From assembly GCA_019090455.1 (NCBI GenBank), contig JAHRWA010000065.1:1-64000 (forward strand): 64,000 nt of DNA, written 5' to 3'. This DNA comes from Pseudomonadales bacterium. GTDB lineage: Bacteria; Pseudomonadota; Gammaproteobacteria; Pseudomonadales; DC-out160. The notes below the pieces were generated by a model, which made no database searches, had not been told where the DNA came from, and saw only the letters and a list, made by a program, of their open reading frames with translations. A program made the translations under genes and the position numbers. Every line of letters starts with the position of its first letter. Position 1 is the stretch's first letter. Positions 33,147-43,300 of the stretch are shown piece after piece.

Positions 33147-36100
33147 ATGCCGCCAAATCACTCCTTAGCACCGCTTTATCAAAATCTTGAACTCTGTATG
33201 GTCGTAGATCGTTTTCCAATACGCCAGCAAATCCGTCGTTTGAAAAAGCGGGCAGATCACCAGTCTGATGATTATGACAAGCAATACCAAAAAATTACGC
33301 AAAGAATCGAACGATCTAAAATGCGGGCCGACAACCGCAGGCAAGTGATCCCTGATATCGAATACCCCTCTGATTTACCCGTGTCAGCTCGAAAAGAAGA
33401 AATTCGGAAAATCATCAAAGATTCGCAAGTGGTGATTCTTGCCGGTGAAACCGGCTCTGGAAAAACCACACAATTGCCCAAGATTTGTTTGGAAAGTGGT
33501 TTAGGTATTTTTGGCGCCATTGCTCATACCCAGCCACGACGAATCGCCGCGCGAACTGTCGCGATTCGTATTGCGGAAGAAATGAAGTCGGAATTGGGCC
33601 AGTTGGTGGGCTATAAAGTCCGCTTTCATGAGCAAGTAGGTGAGCACTGCTTGGTCAAGCTGATGACAGACGGGATATTGCTGGCGGAAATTCAAAGCGA
33701 CCCTTATCTCAATCAATATGACACCATTATTATTGATGAAGCTCATGAGCGCAGTCTCAACATTGATTTCTTATTAGGGTATCTACGGCAATTATTAATC
33801 AAGCGTAAAGATCTAAAACTCATTATCACCTCCGCTACTATTGATGTGTCTCGATTTTCAACCCATTTTGCGGGCGCACCGGTAATCGAGGTGAGTGGCC
33901 GTACCTATCCTGTACAAATTGAATATCGACCCACTGCGGGTGAGGATGGCGAAGAGAGTACCGCTGATGTGGCAGAGGCCGTGCTCAATACGGTGAATGA
34001 AATCACTGGTGATGTACGTTGGCGATCCATCAAGGGTGCGCGGGATATTTTAGTTTTTCTCAGTGGTGAGAGAGAAATTAGAGAAACCGCAGTCGCCTTG
34101 AGAAAGCATGGGCCGAGTCACTTGGAAGTGTTACCGCTCTATGCCAGGTTAAGCCAGAAAGAGCAGAGCCGCATTTTTCATCCACGCGGTGGTCAGCGGG
34201 TTGTGTTAGCGACCAACGTGGCGGAAACCTCTTTGACTGTCCCGAATATTCGGTTTGTTATTGATACGGGTTTCGCCAGAATCAGTCGCTATAGCTTTCG
34301 CACTAAAATTCAACGGCTACCCATCGAACCCATATCACAAGCTAGTGCTAACCAACGCAAAGGGCGTTGTGGACGAATAGCCGATGGGATTTGTTTTCGG
34401 CTTTACTCTGAAGTGGATTTTAATCATCGGGATGAATATACCGATCCCGAAATTCTCCGCACTAATTTAGCCTCGGTTATTTTACAGATGGAGAGTTTAC
34501 GCCTGGGACATATCCATGAATTCCCATTTATTGATCCACCTGATCAACGCCTTATTAATGATGGTTATGGATTGTTGGAGGAGTTGTCTGCGACTGATAG
34601 CAAACGTAATTTAACATCGGTAGGTAAACAGTTAGCACGCTTGCCCGTGGACCCGCGAATTGGTCGCATGATTATTGCGGCGCAACAAACGGGATGTCTG
34701 CGGGAGATTATCATCATTGCAGCGGCTTTAAGCGTACAAGACCCGAGAGAGCGACCGCAAAATCATTCGCAGCAATCGGGTCAATCTGCCGAACAAAAAC
34801 ACGCTAGCTGGAAAGACAAGACTTCTGACTTTATGGCCTATGTCAATATGTGGAATGAGACAGAGGAGCAGCGTCAGACTTTAAGCAGTAACCAATACGC
34901 GAAATTCTGTAAAAAAAATCTCTTATCGTATATGCGGATGCGTGAATGGCGCGACGTGCATCGACAGTTGCGATTAGTCTGTAGTGATCTGCCGGGTAAA
35001 CAAAAGTTTACTGAAAATACAGAACCCGCCGGTAGTGATTTGGTGCATCAAGCATTGCTGTCAGGATTGGTCGCGAATGTGGCGATGAAAGATGAGGAGC
35101 GAGAATACCTGGGTGCGAGAAATCGGAAAATGTTTATCTTTCCTGGATCGGCACTGAGAAAAAAATCACCCAAATGGATTATGGCGTCAGAGATTGTGGA
35201 GACCAGTCGTGTCTTCGCGCGTACCGTGGCGAAAATTGAGCCGGAGTGGATTGAACAAGCGGCTGCGCATCTTCTCAAGTACCATTACTTTGAGCCTCAC
35301 TGGGAGAAAAAAAGCGGCAATGTCGTCGCCTTTGAGCAAGCCACACTATACGGCCTGATCATTAATCCTCGAAAGAAAGTGAATTACGGCCCTATTAATA
35401 CCAAGGAAGCGCGGGAGTTATTTATTCTCGCGGCTTTAGTCGCAGGTGAGTTTGAAACCAAAGGCGATTTTTTCAAGTACAACCAGCAGTGTATTCATGA
35501 GATCGATGAGCTGGAAAATAAATCTCGCAGAAGAGATATTTTAGCGGATGAGCAAGTGCTCTATGATTTTTACGATGCGCTTATTCCTGCGGATGTACAT
35601 AATCGTTCTAGCTTTGAAGCTTGGCGTCGAAAGGCGGAAAGGCAGAATGCAAAACTCCTGTTTATCTCAAAAGATATGTTGTTGGCTCGTGATACCGCTG
35701 ATGTGACTGAGGAGAAATTTCCAGACCAACTCATCTTAAACGGAATTCAGTTTGGCTTAAAATATCATTTTGAACCCGGCCATGAAGATGACGGTGTGAC
35801 GATTGTGGTGCCTGCTCCGCTATTAAAGCAGATTGATGCTGATCAGCTGGAATGGCTAGTGCCGGGTATGTTGAGAGAAAAGTGCATTGCTCTAATAAAG
35901 GGATTACCGAAAAAAATACGCAAGAACTTTGTACCCGTACCGAATCATGTAGATGGGTTTCTCGTGGCTGGCTATGAAAGAAATACGCCATTAACCACAG
36001 CGTTATCTGACTATTTAAGAAAAACCTCTGGTGTCACCATCTCTCAAGATCAGTGGCAATTGGAGGAGATAGAGCCTCATCATTTAATGCAGTTTGAAAC

Positions 36101-37160
36101 GGTGGATGAGAAGGGAGAACATGTCGGTAAGAGCCGTTCGCTCAGCGCATTACAGAGTGGCATAAAGCAGCATGTGGCAGCCACGTTGGCAGAGTTGCCG
36201 AAGATCGAGTTTCAGAAAAAGAATGTGACACGTTGGGATTCCGGTGATTTTCCCCGAGAATATGAAACACGTTTGGGGTCTCAGCTGATAAAAAGCTACC
36301 CCGCGTTTAAAGTGAATAGTGACTTGCCTAGTAAGGAAAGGTCTAATAAGAAAGGATCTAGCAAGGAAAAGTCTAATCGAGAGAAGACAGTTGACGTCTC
36401 TATTGAATTGTTCCCCACGGCTCTCGAAGCACAACAATCAATGGAGCAGGGGCTAATTCAGCTAGTTTATATTGAACTCAGCGAAAGCATACGTTACTTA
36501 AAAAAGAATATTAAACATATCAACGAAATGGCCATTGCCTATCGAGCTCAGGGTAATCAGCAACAAATGTTGGATGATATAATTCTGGCGGGTATTCGAC
36601 GTTGCTTCTTTGATAGCGCTCCCTTTAAAACCGATACCCTATGGCGGCAAGCTGATTTCGATGAAAACCTATCAAAGAACCGAAAGGAGTTTGTGACTGA
36701 GACTCAAGCCATAGCAGAATTGGTGTATGGGATTTTAAAACAGGCGCAAAAAATTCGTGGGCGATTAGGCAAATCGATCAAGCCCGAATGGCTGCATTCG
36801 ATCTCAGACATAAAGGAACAGATGGACCAACTTATCCAGCCCGAATTTATTCAAAATACGCCTGCGAAGTGGCTGCGACGTTTTCCTAAATATTTAGCTG
36901 GGATCGAATATCGTTTAGAGAAATTACAAGATAATAGAGCCAAAGATAGGGAACTGACTTTGGAATTGGCCACGCGATGGAAGGATTACCAGGCTGCCTG
37001 TCAGACTCTTAGCCTGAAAGGGATCGATGATTCTCGATTATTGGAATATCGCTGGATGATTGAAGAGTTTAGGCTTTCTTCGTTTGCACAAAAATACAAA
37101 ACTATTACACCCGTTTCAGCTACCCGATTAGATCGATTGAAATCCAAATTGATGGGGTGA
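33147..37160 (+). CDS. hrpA: ATP-dependent RNA helicase HrpA
   Basis: HrpA is a large DEAH-box RNA helicase linked to ribosome rescue and mRNA processing. The protein has Walker A GETGSGKTTQLPK, DEAHERSLNIDFLLGYL, SATIDVSRF, and motif VI QRKGRCGR, then the helicase-associated region and a long C-terminal DUF3418-type part. A charged stretch (SNKKGSSKEKSNREK) interrupts it at about residue 1080. Length (1,337 residues from ATG 33147) is close to E. coli HrpA. TTG 33075 and ATG 33087 are earlier possible starts; the chosen ATG lies just before the conserved N-terminal LAPLYQNLELCMVVD. Confidence 0.93.
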   Translation: MPPNHSLAPLYQNLELCMVVDRFPIRQQIRRLKKRADHQSDDYDKQYQKITQRIERSKMRADNRRQVIPDIEYPSDLPVSARKEEIRKIIKDSQVVILAGETGSGKTTQLPKICLESGLGIFGAIAHTQPRRIAARTVAIRIAEEMKSELGQLVGYKVRFHEQVGEHCLVKLMTDGILLAEIQSDPYLNQYDTIIIDEAHERSLNIDFLLGYLRQLLIKRKDLKLIITSATIDVSRFSTHFAGAPVIEVSGRTYPVQIEYRPTAGEDGEESTADVAEAVLNTVNEITGDVRWRSIKGARDILVFLSGEREIRETAVALRKHGPSHLEVLPLYARLSQKEQSRIFHPRGGQRVVLATNVAETSLTVPNIRFVIDTGFARISRYSFRTKIQRLPIEPISQASANQRKGRCGRIADGICFRLYSEVDFNHRDEYTDPEILRTNLASVILQMESLRLGHIHEFPFIDPPDQRLINDGYGLLEELSATDSKRNLTSVGKQLARLPVDPRIGRMIIAAQQTGCLREIIIIAAALSVQDPRERPQNHSQQSGQSAEQKHASWKDKTSDFMAYVNMWNETEEQRQTLSSNQYAKFCKKNLLSYMRMREWRDVHRQLRLVCSDLPGKQKFTENTEPAGSDLVHQALLSGLVANVAMKDEEREYLGARNRKMFIFPGSALRKKSPKWIMASEIVETSRVFARTVAKIEPEWIEQAAAHLLKYHYFEPHWEKKSGNVVAFEQATLYGLIINPRKKVNYGPINTKEARELFILAALVAGEFETKGDFFKYNQQCIHEIDELENKSRRRDILADEQVLYDFYDALIPADVHNRSSFEAWRRKAERQNAKLLFISKDMLLARDTADVTEEKFPDQLILNGIQFGLKYHFEPGHEDDGVTIVVPAPLLKQIDADQLEWLVPGMLREKCIALIKGLPKKIRKNFVPVPNHVDGFLVAGYERNTPLTTALSDYLRKTSGVTISQDQWQLEEIEPHHLMQFETVDEKGEHVGKSRSLSALQSGIKQHVAATLAELPKIEFQKKNVTRWDSGDFPREYETRLGSQLIKSYPAFKVNSDLPSKERSNKKGSSKEKSNREKTVDVSIELFPTALEAQQSMEQGLIQLVYIELSESIRYLKKNIKHINEMAIAYRAQGNQQQMLDDIILAGIRRCFFDSAPFKTDTLWRQADFDENLSKNRKEFVTETQAIAELVYGILKQAQKIRGRLGKSIKPEWLHSISDIKEQMDQLIQPEFIQNTPAKWLRRFPKYLAGIEYRLEKLQDNRAKDRELTLELATRWKDYQAACQTLSLKGIDDSRLLEYRWMIEEFRLSSFAQKYKTITPVSATRLDRLKSKLMG

Positions 37161-37248
37161 GTTAATGGATAGAGGTATTCTATAAAAATCTATATATATT
37201 AATGATTTACTGTTTTCACTGCCCAAAGTAATTCATGCTAATTTGTAC

Positions 37249-37340
37249 AATTGAGACGTCGTTCTCAATTGTTCTCTGGACAACCATCGATCGTATTTAT
37301 TCTTCGTCTCGTCTCTTAGTGAAAGCACTTGATCACTAAG
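37249..37340. promoter_or_regulatory. Two inverted repeats upstream of the first pilin operon
   Basis: AATTGAGA (37249-37256) pairs with TCTCAATT (37263-37270), and CTTAGTGA (37315-37322) pairs with TCACTAAG (37333-37340). Both lie in the 240 bases between hrpA and fimU, where the operon promoter must be. They may be regulator-binding sites or, for the first, the hrpA transcript end. No promoter hexamers could be assigned with confidence. Confidence 0.4.
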
Positions 37341-37404
37341 TGACCTATTGTTGTAGAAGCACCAATCTTACTTGATATCGTTTTTAATGGATGGTTTTTA
37401 TTGA

Positions 37405-38043
37405 ATGATAGGTGGACTGCTAGTGACGAATTATTCTACTACTTTAGCTAATCGAGACAGAGGACGTTTAATCTCCTCGGGTTTTTCCTTAGTGGAGTTA
37501 ATGGTGACAGTGGCCATTGCCAGCATTTTGATGAGCGTGGCTGGACCGACGCTTATTACCTCGATTAAAAGCAACCGCCTTACTGCCCAAATTAACTCTG
37601 TTTCTGCCAGCCTTTTCATTACCCGTAGTGAAGCGGTCAAGCAGTCCACCAATACGCTAGTGATGTGTGCTAGCACCGACTCAGTTTCTTGCGATACCAA
37701 TAACTGGGAAAACGGTTGGATCATATTTATTGATGCTGACGCAGACAACACTTTAGATGTGGCTGAAGAGCTGGTTAAGGTGGTGACGCCGCTAGAAGGC
37801 GACAATAAACTTCGTACCTCCGGATTCACCAATCTTGGCCACCTCACTTTCGATAAAAACGGAATGCCCGATTCCTCCGGTACTTTTACTTTGTGTGATG
37901 ATCGAGGCGTTACCTTTGCTAAGGCGGCCATACTCAGCATCGTCGGGCATACCCGGCTTGGTGTGGATGAAGATACCGTTCCTGACGAAATCGTGAATGT
38001 CGATTCCGGTGCCAGTGGAGGAGTTAACGTAATATGTCCTTAA
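37405..38043 (+). CDS. fimU: Minor pilin FimU/FimT (first set)
   Basis: This is the first gene of a minor-pilin operon. The prepilin peptidase site is SSG|FSLVELMVTVAIASIL at about residue 26 with Glu5 of the mature protein, followed by a GspH/FimT-type body (ARSEAVK-like TRSEAVKQSTNTLVMCAS, then WENGWIIFIDADADNTLD). Minor pilins prime assembly of the type IV pilus and help present PilY1 at the tip. ATG 37405 lacks a good ribosome-binding site; a GTG at 37423 follows AGGTGG and may be the real start. Its end overlaps pilV by 10 bases. Confidence 0.88.
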   Translation: MIGGLLVTNYSTTLANRDRGRLISSGFSLVELMVTVAIASILMSVAGPTLITSIKSNRLTAQINSVSASLFITRSEAVKQSTNTLVMCASTDSVSCDTNNWENGWIIFIDADADNTLDVAEELVKVVTPLEGDNKLRTSGFTNLGHLTFDKNGMPDSSGTFTLCDDRGVTFAKAAILSIVGHTRLGVDEDTVPDEIVNVDSGASGGVNVICP

Positions 38044-38600
38044 ATCGTATGAGAAAAGTGAATCGGAACACAAATGTGAAACGGCAAAGACACCAAGCGC
38101 AATTGGGTTTTAGTCTGGTTGAATTGCTGGTGGCACTTATTATTTTTTCCATAGGCATGCTCGGTGCTGTGAGTCTGCAAATGACCGGGATGCAAAATAA
38201 TCAGAGTGCTTATATGCGGTCACAAGCTTCATCCCTGGCTGCTGAAATGGCGGATCGTATTCGTTCAAATTCCACTGCGGCCTTGGCGGGTAGCTATGAC
38301 AATTTTGATACCAATGCGACTTCCCCGGGAGATCCCGCTTGCACCACCTCCACGATAGGTTGCGGCGGCGCAGATCAAGCGACGACAGACGTTCGGGAGT
38401 GGAGTACCAACTTTAAGGATGTGGCGGGAAGCACGGCCAATTACATGGCGGTATTTCCCACAGGACGAGGCACCATTACTCGCGCCAATTCAGACCAATT
38501 TACCATTGCGATTCTTTGGGAAGAAACTGATTGGGACCCCGCCGACGCGAATAGTCGAATTGTGAGTAACCAAGCATTAGTTCTTAATTTTAGGTTATGA
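38034..38600 (+). CDS. pilV: Type IV pilus modification protein PilV (first set)
   Basis: The 188-residue protein has the pilin-like leader QLG|FSLVELLVALIIFSIGMLGAVSLQMTGMQNNQSAY, which is the PilV/GspI-like signature including the GMLG motif and the Asn-Gln segment. It is a minor pilin of the tip complex. The ATG overlaps the end of fimU, and its stop overlaps the pilW ATG, so translation should be coupled. Confidence 0.9.
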   Translation: MSLNRMRKVNRNTNVKRQRHQAQLGFSLVELLVALIIFSIGMLGAVSLQMTGMQNNQSAYMRSQASSLAAEMADRIRSNSTAALAGSYDNFDTNATSPGDPACTTSTIGCGGADQATTDVREWSTNFKDVAGSTANYMAVFPTGRGTITRANSDQFTIAILWEETDWDPADANSRIVSNQALVLNFRL

Positions 38601-39724
38601 GAATGTTGATAAAAAAACCGCAATTAATTAACACGGAAAACGTTAGGTCTATAAAACACAGGGCCTTAGGGAAGAACCAGAAGGGAGTGACTCTCTTTGA
38701 GTTGCTCATCGCTTCCGCTATGGGGCTGTTTATTATGGCGGGGGTTATGCAGGTGTTTTCTGATTCAAAACAAACTGCCCTGATTAATCGATCGTTGTCG
38801 AATATACAGGATAGTGGTCGTATTGCGATGAACTTACTGACAGATGATTTTCGGTTGATTGGTTATCAGGGCTGTGCTGACCCTGACATTATTCAACCGA
38901 ATATTATCGCGGTTCCTGCACCGACGGCTAATCTATATCAAACGGCGTTGCAAGCCTACGAAGTGACTGGCACAGGTTGGGCAGCGGGTACGGACCTAAC
39001 GGGTATTGATGGTACCGGAACTGCTCAAGCGATAGTGGGTAGTGATGTAATCACCGTTCAACGAGCCTCATCATCATCCATTGGGTTAACTGGTGTTATG
39101 ACAGCTGAGAATGCAAATATTCAAATTACTGGCAATAGCATTGGATTTCAGCAAGATGATATTGTGATGATTTCGGATTGTGAAAATGCCGATATTTTTC
39201 GTGTTACCAATACTCCCGGTACGTCGCCGCCAGTCACCTTAGCCCATGCTACGGGTAGCAATACCGGTCCCAATTTGGGCCAGATTTATTCTGACGATGC
39301 GCAAGTGATGTCTTTTATCTCTAACACGTACTTTGTCGGTGATACCGGTCGTACCAATGCTCAGGGCGACAACGTCAATGCGCTGTATTTGTTGGAGGCG
39401 GATGCGACTGACCCCCTCGAGCTAATTGAAGGGGTTGATAATATGCAGCTTCTATTCGGACAGCGTCTGAGTAACGGCAATCTGCGTTATTTAGCTGCTG
39501 ATAATACTGACATCGATTGGACCGCGATAGAAATTGTTAAGCTTTCTCTTTTGATCAGTAGTACAGAAGTAGGGCTGCCAGCTAATGATGAGAAAACCTA
39601 TCTTGTTGCGGGTGGAGATATTAAACCGGACAGTGATGGTTCCGCGACTCTAGTTTACACCAGTGATCGACGTATGCGTCGTGCGTTTAATAGCGCGATC
39701 ACGATTAGAAACCGTCAAGAATAG
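38597..39724 (+). CDS. pilW: Minor pilin PilW (first set)
   Basis: The 375-residue protein has the leader KNQKG|VTLFELLIASAMGLFIMAGVMQVFSDSKQT, with Glu5 present but Val rather than Phe at position 1. After this come SGRIAMNLLTDDFRLIGYQGC and a long beta-rich body typical of PilW. It starts four bases before the end of pilV (ATGA). PilW works with PilV, PilX and FimU in starting pilus assembly. Confidence 0.9.
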   Translation: MRMLIKKPQLINTENVRSIKHRALGKNQKGVTLFELLIASAMGLFIMAGVMQVFSDSKQTALINRSLSNIQDSGRIAMNLLTDDFRLIGYQGCADPDIIQPNIIAVPAPTANLYQTALQAYEVTGTGWAAGTDLTGIDGTGTAQAIVGSDVITVQRASSSSIGLTGVMTAENANIQITGNSIGFQQDDIVMISDCENADIFRVTNTPGTSPPVTLAHATGSNTGPNLGQIYSDDAQVMSFISNTYFVGDTGRTNAQGDNVNALYLLEADATDPLELIEGVDNMQLLFGQRLSNGNLRYLAADNTDIDWTAIEIVKLSLLISSTEVGLPANDEKTYLVAGGDIKPDSDGSATLVYTSDRRMRRAFNSAITIRNRQE

Positions 39725-39802
39725 AAACTGTTAAGAATAGAAAGTGTTAAGAATGCAAACGCGAAGAATAGTTGAGAGTGACAACCATTAAGAGGTATTA
39801 CC

Positions 39803-40303
39803 ATGAAGCAGAATAGAAAAGTAAATAGTCGGCGACCGACCTCTTTTGGTGGTAAGGAATCCGGTGCAGTGATGGCATTGAGTTTATCAATACTTTTGGT
39901 GCTGACGATTGTGGTCACAAGTTCTGCTAGCCATACCGCTTTGGAAGAGAAAATGGCATCGAATAATCAAAATAAAAACCTCAGCTTTCAAGCGGCTGAA
40001 AGTGCGGTGGACGGTACGATTTCTGACATCTTAGAGGGTGACGTGACGTTGATTGAGGATGCGCGGGTTGCGATGAGTCAATATTCTGGTCAGGTCTCAG
40101 TAGATATAGGCTCTTCCTATACAACGAGCTTGGCTCAAGTCCGATATGTGACTGAAATCTCCTTAACCAGCGGGCATTCTATGAATGCTGACAAGAGTGC
40201 GGTTTTACTTTCCGGCGCTCGATTTGAAGTGCTAGGTACCGGCGATATGGCCAGTGGTTCCAGCATAGAGACAGTGATTAAACAAGGCATCGATTACCGA
40301 TAA
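39803..40303 (+). CDS. pilX: Minor pilin PilX (first set)
   Basis: The 166-residue protein has a leader ESG|AVMALSLSILLVLTIVVTSSASHTALEEKMASNNQNKNLSFQAAESA, the PilX/GspK-like form without Glu5, and ends at QGIDYR. An AGAGG box lies 8 bases before the ATG. It is 78 bases after pilW and 50 bases before pilY1. Confidence 0.9.
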   Translation: MKQNRKVNSRRPTSFGGKESGAVMALSLSILLVLTIVVTSSASHTALEEKMASNNQNKNLSFQAAESAVDGTISDILEGDVTLIEDARVAMSQYSGQVSVDIGSSYTTSLAQVRYVTEISLTSGHSMNADKSAVLLSGARFEVLGTGDMASGSSIETVIKQGIDYR

Positions 40304-40353
40304 CTGATTACCGATAACCGATAAAAGATTTCCAATGCATGAGGTTTAAAAAA

Positions 40354-43300
40354 ATGATTTCATACAAATTGAAATTACCCAGTATCTGCTTAGGTGCTCT
40401 CATCTCCTTAGTCACCAGCTCGTTGGCTTGGAGTGATGACACGGAAATATTTTTTGGCGGTGCGGCTAGTGGTAGTTCCACTATTCGGCCCAATGTCTTG
40501 TTTGTTCTCGATACCTCAAGCTCGATGACATCGGTGGACGGTGGTAGTGTCAATAGGCTGGATAGAATGAAGGAGGCCTTACGTAATATTTTAAATGATT
40601 CCAATAATATTAACGTGGGCCTGATGCGATTTAGTAATCCGGGTGGGGCATTACTGTATCCGGTGAGTAATATTGATGAAGTCGTTTCTACCGTGACTCA
40701 AGGTAGCGTATCCGCACGAATTGCGGAAAGCGCAGATGATGCAGAACAGCTCTCGACGGGTGAGATGACTTTGGATAATACACAGTTATCACTCAACACC
40801 ATTGCCACTGGCGGCAGCAGTGGCGCTAGCATCGCTATCTCACGTCGTATCCAGAGTGGTACTGATGATGCGGAACAAAAACAAAATAATTCTATGTACC
40901 TGAACAGTTCCGATCTCGAGTTAATGAAAGACGGCAGCGATACTCAAAAAATTGGTTTGCGCTTCGATACCATGGCCATTCCTGTGGGCGCGACTATTGA
41001 GTCAGCGGAGCTTGTTTTTACTGTGGATGAAAAGAAGTCTGGAGCCATCGCAATTGAAATATCAGGAGAGCTAGCGGACACCGGCACGTTTGATAGTGAT
41101 TCAAAAGATGTGACCAATCGAACCCGCACCTCAGCATCGGTGTTATGGTCCATGGTGGATTCGGAGCCACCAGTGAATGATCTGATAACCAGTGATGACA
41201 TCACCAGTATTGTTCAGGAGATAGTGAATAATGGGGCTTGGGCTGCCAACAATGCGATTACGCTGATTTTAGAACGAGACAGTGGTTCTGGCCTTCGGAC
41301 CGTGGAATCATACGAGGGCGATGCTAGCGAAGCGGCTTTACTCAACGTGACCTATAACACAGGTCCTGCGATACCGGGTACGCCAGCAGAACAAACCGTT
41401 GGGTTGCGATTTCAAACCGTTCTTGTTCCTCAAGGGGCTACGGTGACCAGCGCAGTGCTTAATTTTACCGTTGCAACGCCCTCTAGCGGTCTCACCTCCA
41501 TGACGCTGAAGGGAGAGGGTGAGGATAATTCCGCTGCGTTCACTACTACAAATTCCGACATTACTACCCGTTCACCAACCAGCGCGGCAGTGTCGTGGTC
41601 CAATGCCGACGACTGGACCGTCGCTGATGAAATTAAGTCTAGCCCGGATGTGACCTCTATTGTGCAGGAAATTGTTAGTAGGGGCGGGTGGTGTGGGGGC
41701 AACGCTATGACTATTTTGATTAAAGGGCTCGTGACGAATACAGCCAGTCGGTATCCCTATACTTACGATGATTCACCCTCAAATGCGCCTGAGTTACAAA
41801 TTGAATATGATCCTAGCACTGTTCCTGCGGCGCCTCTCGGCTGTTTAGCGAAAGAATACACGGCACGTATCAGTTCGAGTACCGATGATGCGGAAGAAAC
41901 CAGTAGTGGTTCCATGAGTTTGACGAGTTCGGATTTAGAATTGGTCAACGATGGCAATGATCAAAAAGTGGGAATGCGATTTACCAATATGGATTTGGCC
42001 CACGGGGCGGTCATTACCAATGCCTACATTGAGTTCACTACAGATGAAACCACCACTACGGCCACATCTTTGACAATAAAAGGTCAAGATACCGATAGCG
42101 CAAATACCTTCACTAGTACAGATGATGACATCTCTGATCGAACGTTAACGTCTAGTAGCGTCGCTTGGACCAGCGTTAGCGCGTGGTCCACTGAGGGTGC
42201 AGTCAATAGAACGCCTGACTTAAAAACGATTGTCCAGGAAATTGTCGACCGAACGGGCTGGGCTGAAGGCAATGACATGGCCTTTGTCATCACCGGTTCC
42301 GGTAAACGTGTTGCGGAAAGTTATAATGGCAGTTCTGGCCAGGCAGCGAGATTGGTAGTTTGGGCAGAGAGTTCAGGTGGCGCTAGCTCTACCACTCGTA
42401 CTGTGAGAGATGAGTTGCTGGATTTGGTGGATGAAATTCAATATAAAAGTGGTACGCCTATTGTTGATACCCTTTATGAAGCGGCACTCTATTACCGTGG
42501 CGAAGACGTAGACTACGGCCTCATGCGAGGGGGTAGTAGTTCTAGTCGTCGGGAGCATACTCGAGTCTCACATGCTGATTCCTATACTGGGGGTACCTTA
42601 AACCAACCGAGTGGTTGTACTGATGAGAATTTGAGTAGCACTGCCTGTCGAGCTGAAAATATTTCAGGGACGCCCACTTATGAGTCGCCGATAACGGAAG
42701 CTTGTCAGACCAATCATATTATATTGCTCTCTGATGGTAGCCCCAGCGTAAATACCTCTGCGAGTAAGGTAAGAACCATGGCCGGGCTTTCTGGTTGTGC
42801 CGATAGCGGTAGTGCTGCGTGCGGCCCTGAGCTGTCTGCTTTCCTCTACAATGAGGATCAAACAGCATTGTCGGGCGATCAAACCATCAAGACCTATACC
42901 ATTGGATTTAATTTCACGGGTTCTTGGTTGAGAAGTATCGCTACGGGTGCGGGTGGTACTTTCTATGAAGCGGCGTCTTCTGCAGACTTAACGGATGCAT
43001 TTGAATCTATCTTTAGGGAAATGCTGCAAACGGATACCACTTACGTATCACCGGGCGTTACCATCAACAGCTTTACTCGTTTGACTCATCGAAACGAGTT
43101 GTACTACTCGCTATTTAAGCCGGATGAAAACCCGTTGTGGTCAGGAAATTTAAAACGATACAAACTGCAAAGCAACGCTGACATAATCGATGCCAATAGT
43201 AATGCGGCGGTGGACACAGCAACAGGCTTTTTCAAGTCAACGGCACAGAGCTTTTGGTCTAGTGTTGTGGATGGTTCCGATGTGACTGCCGGTGGTGCCG

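Noticed and set aside
42373-42558. Antisense open frames inside the first pilY1
   Set aside because: They follow the codon pattern of the plus-strand gene and have no start signals.
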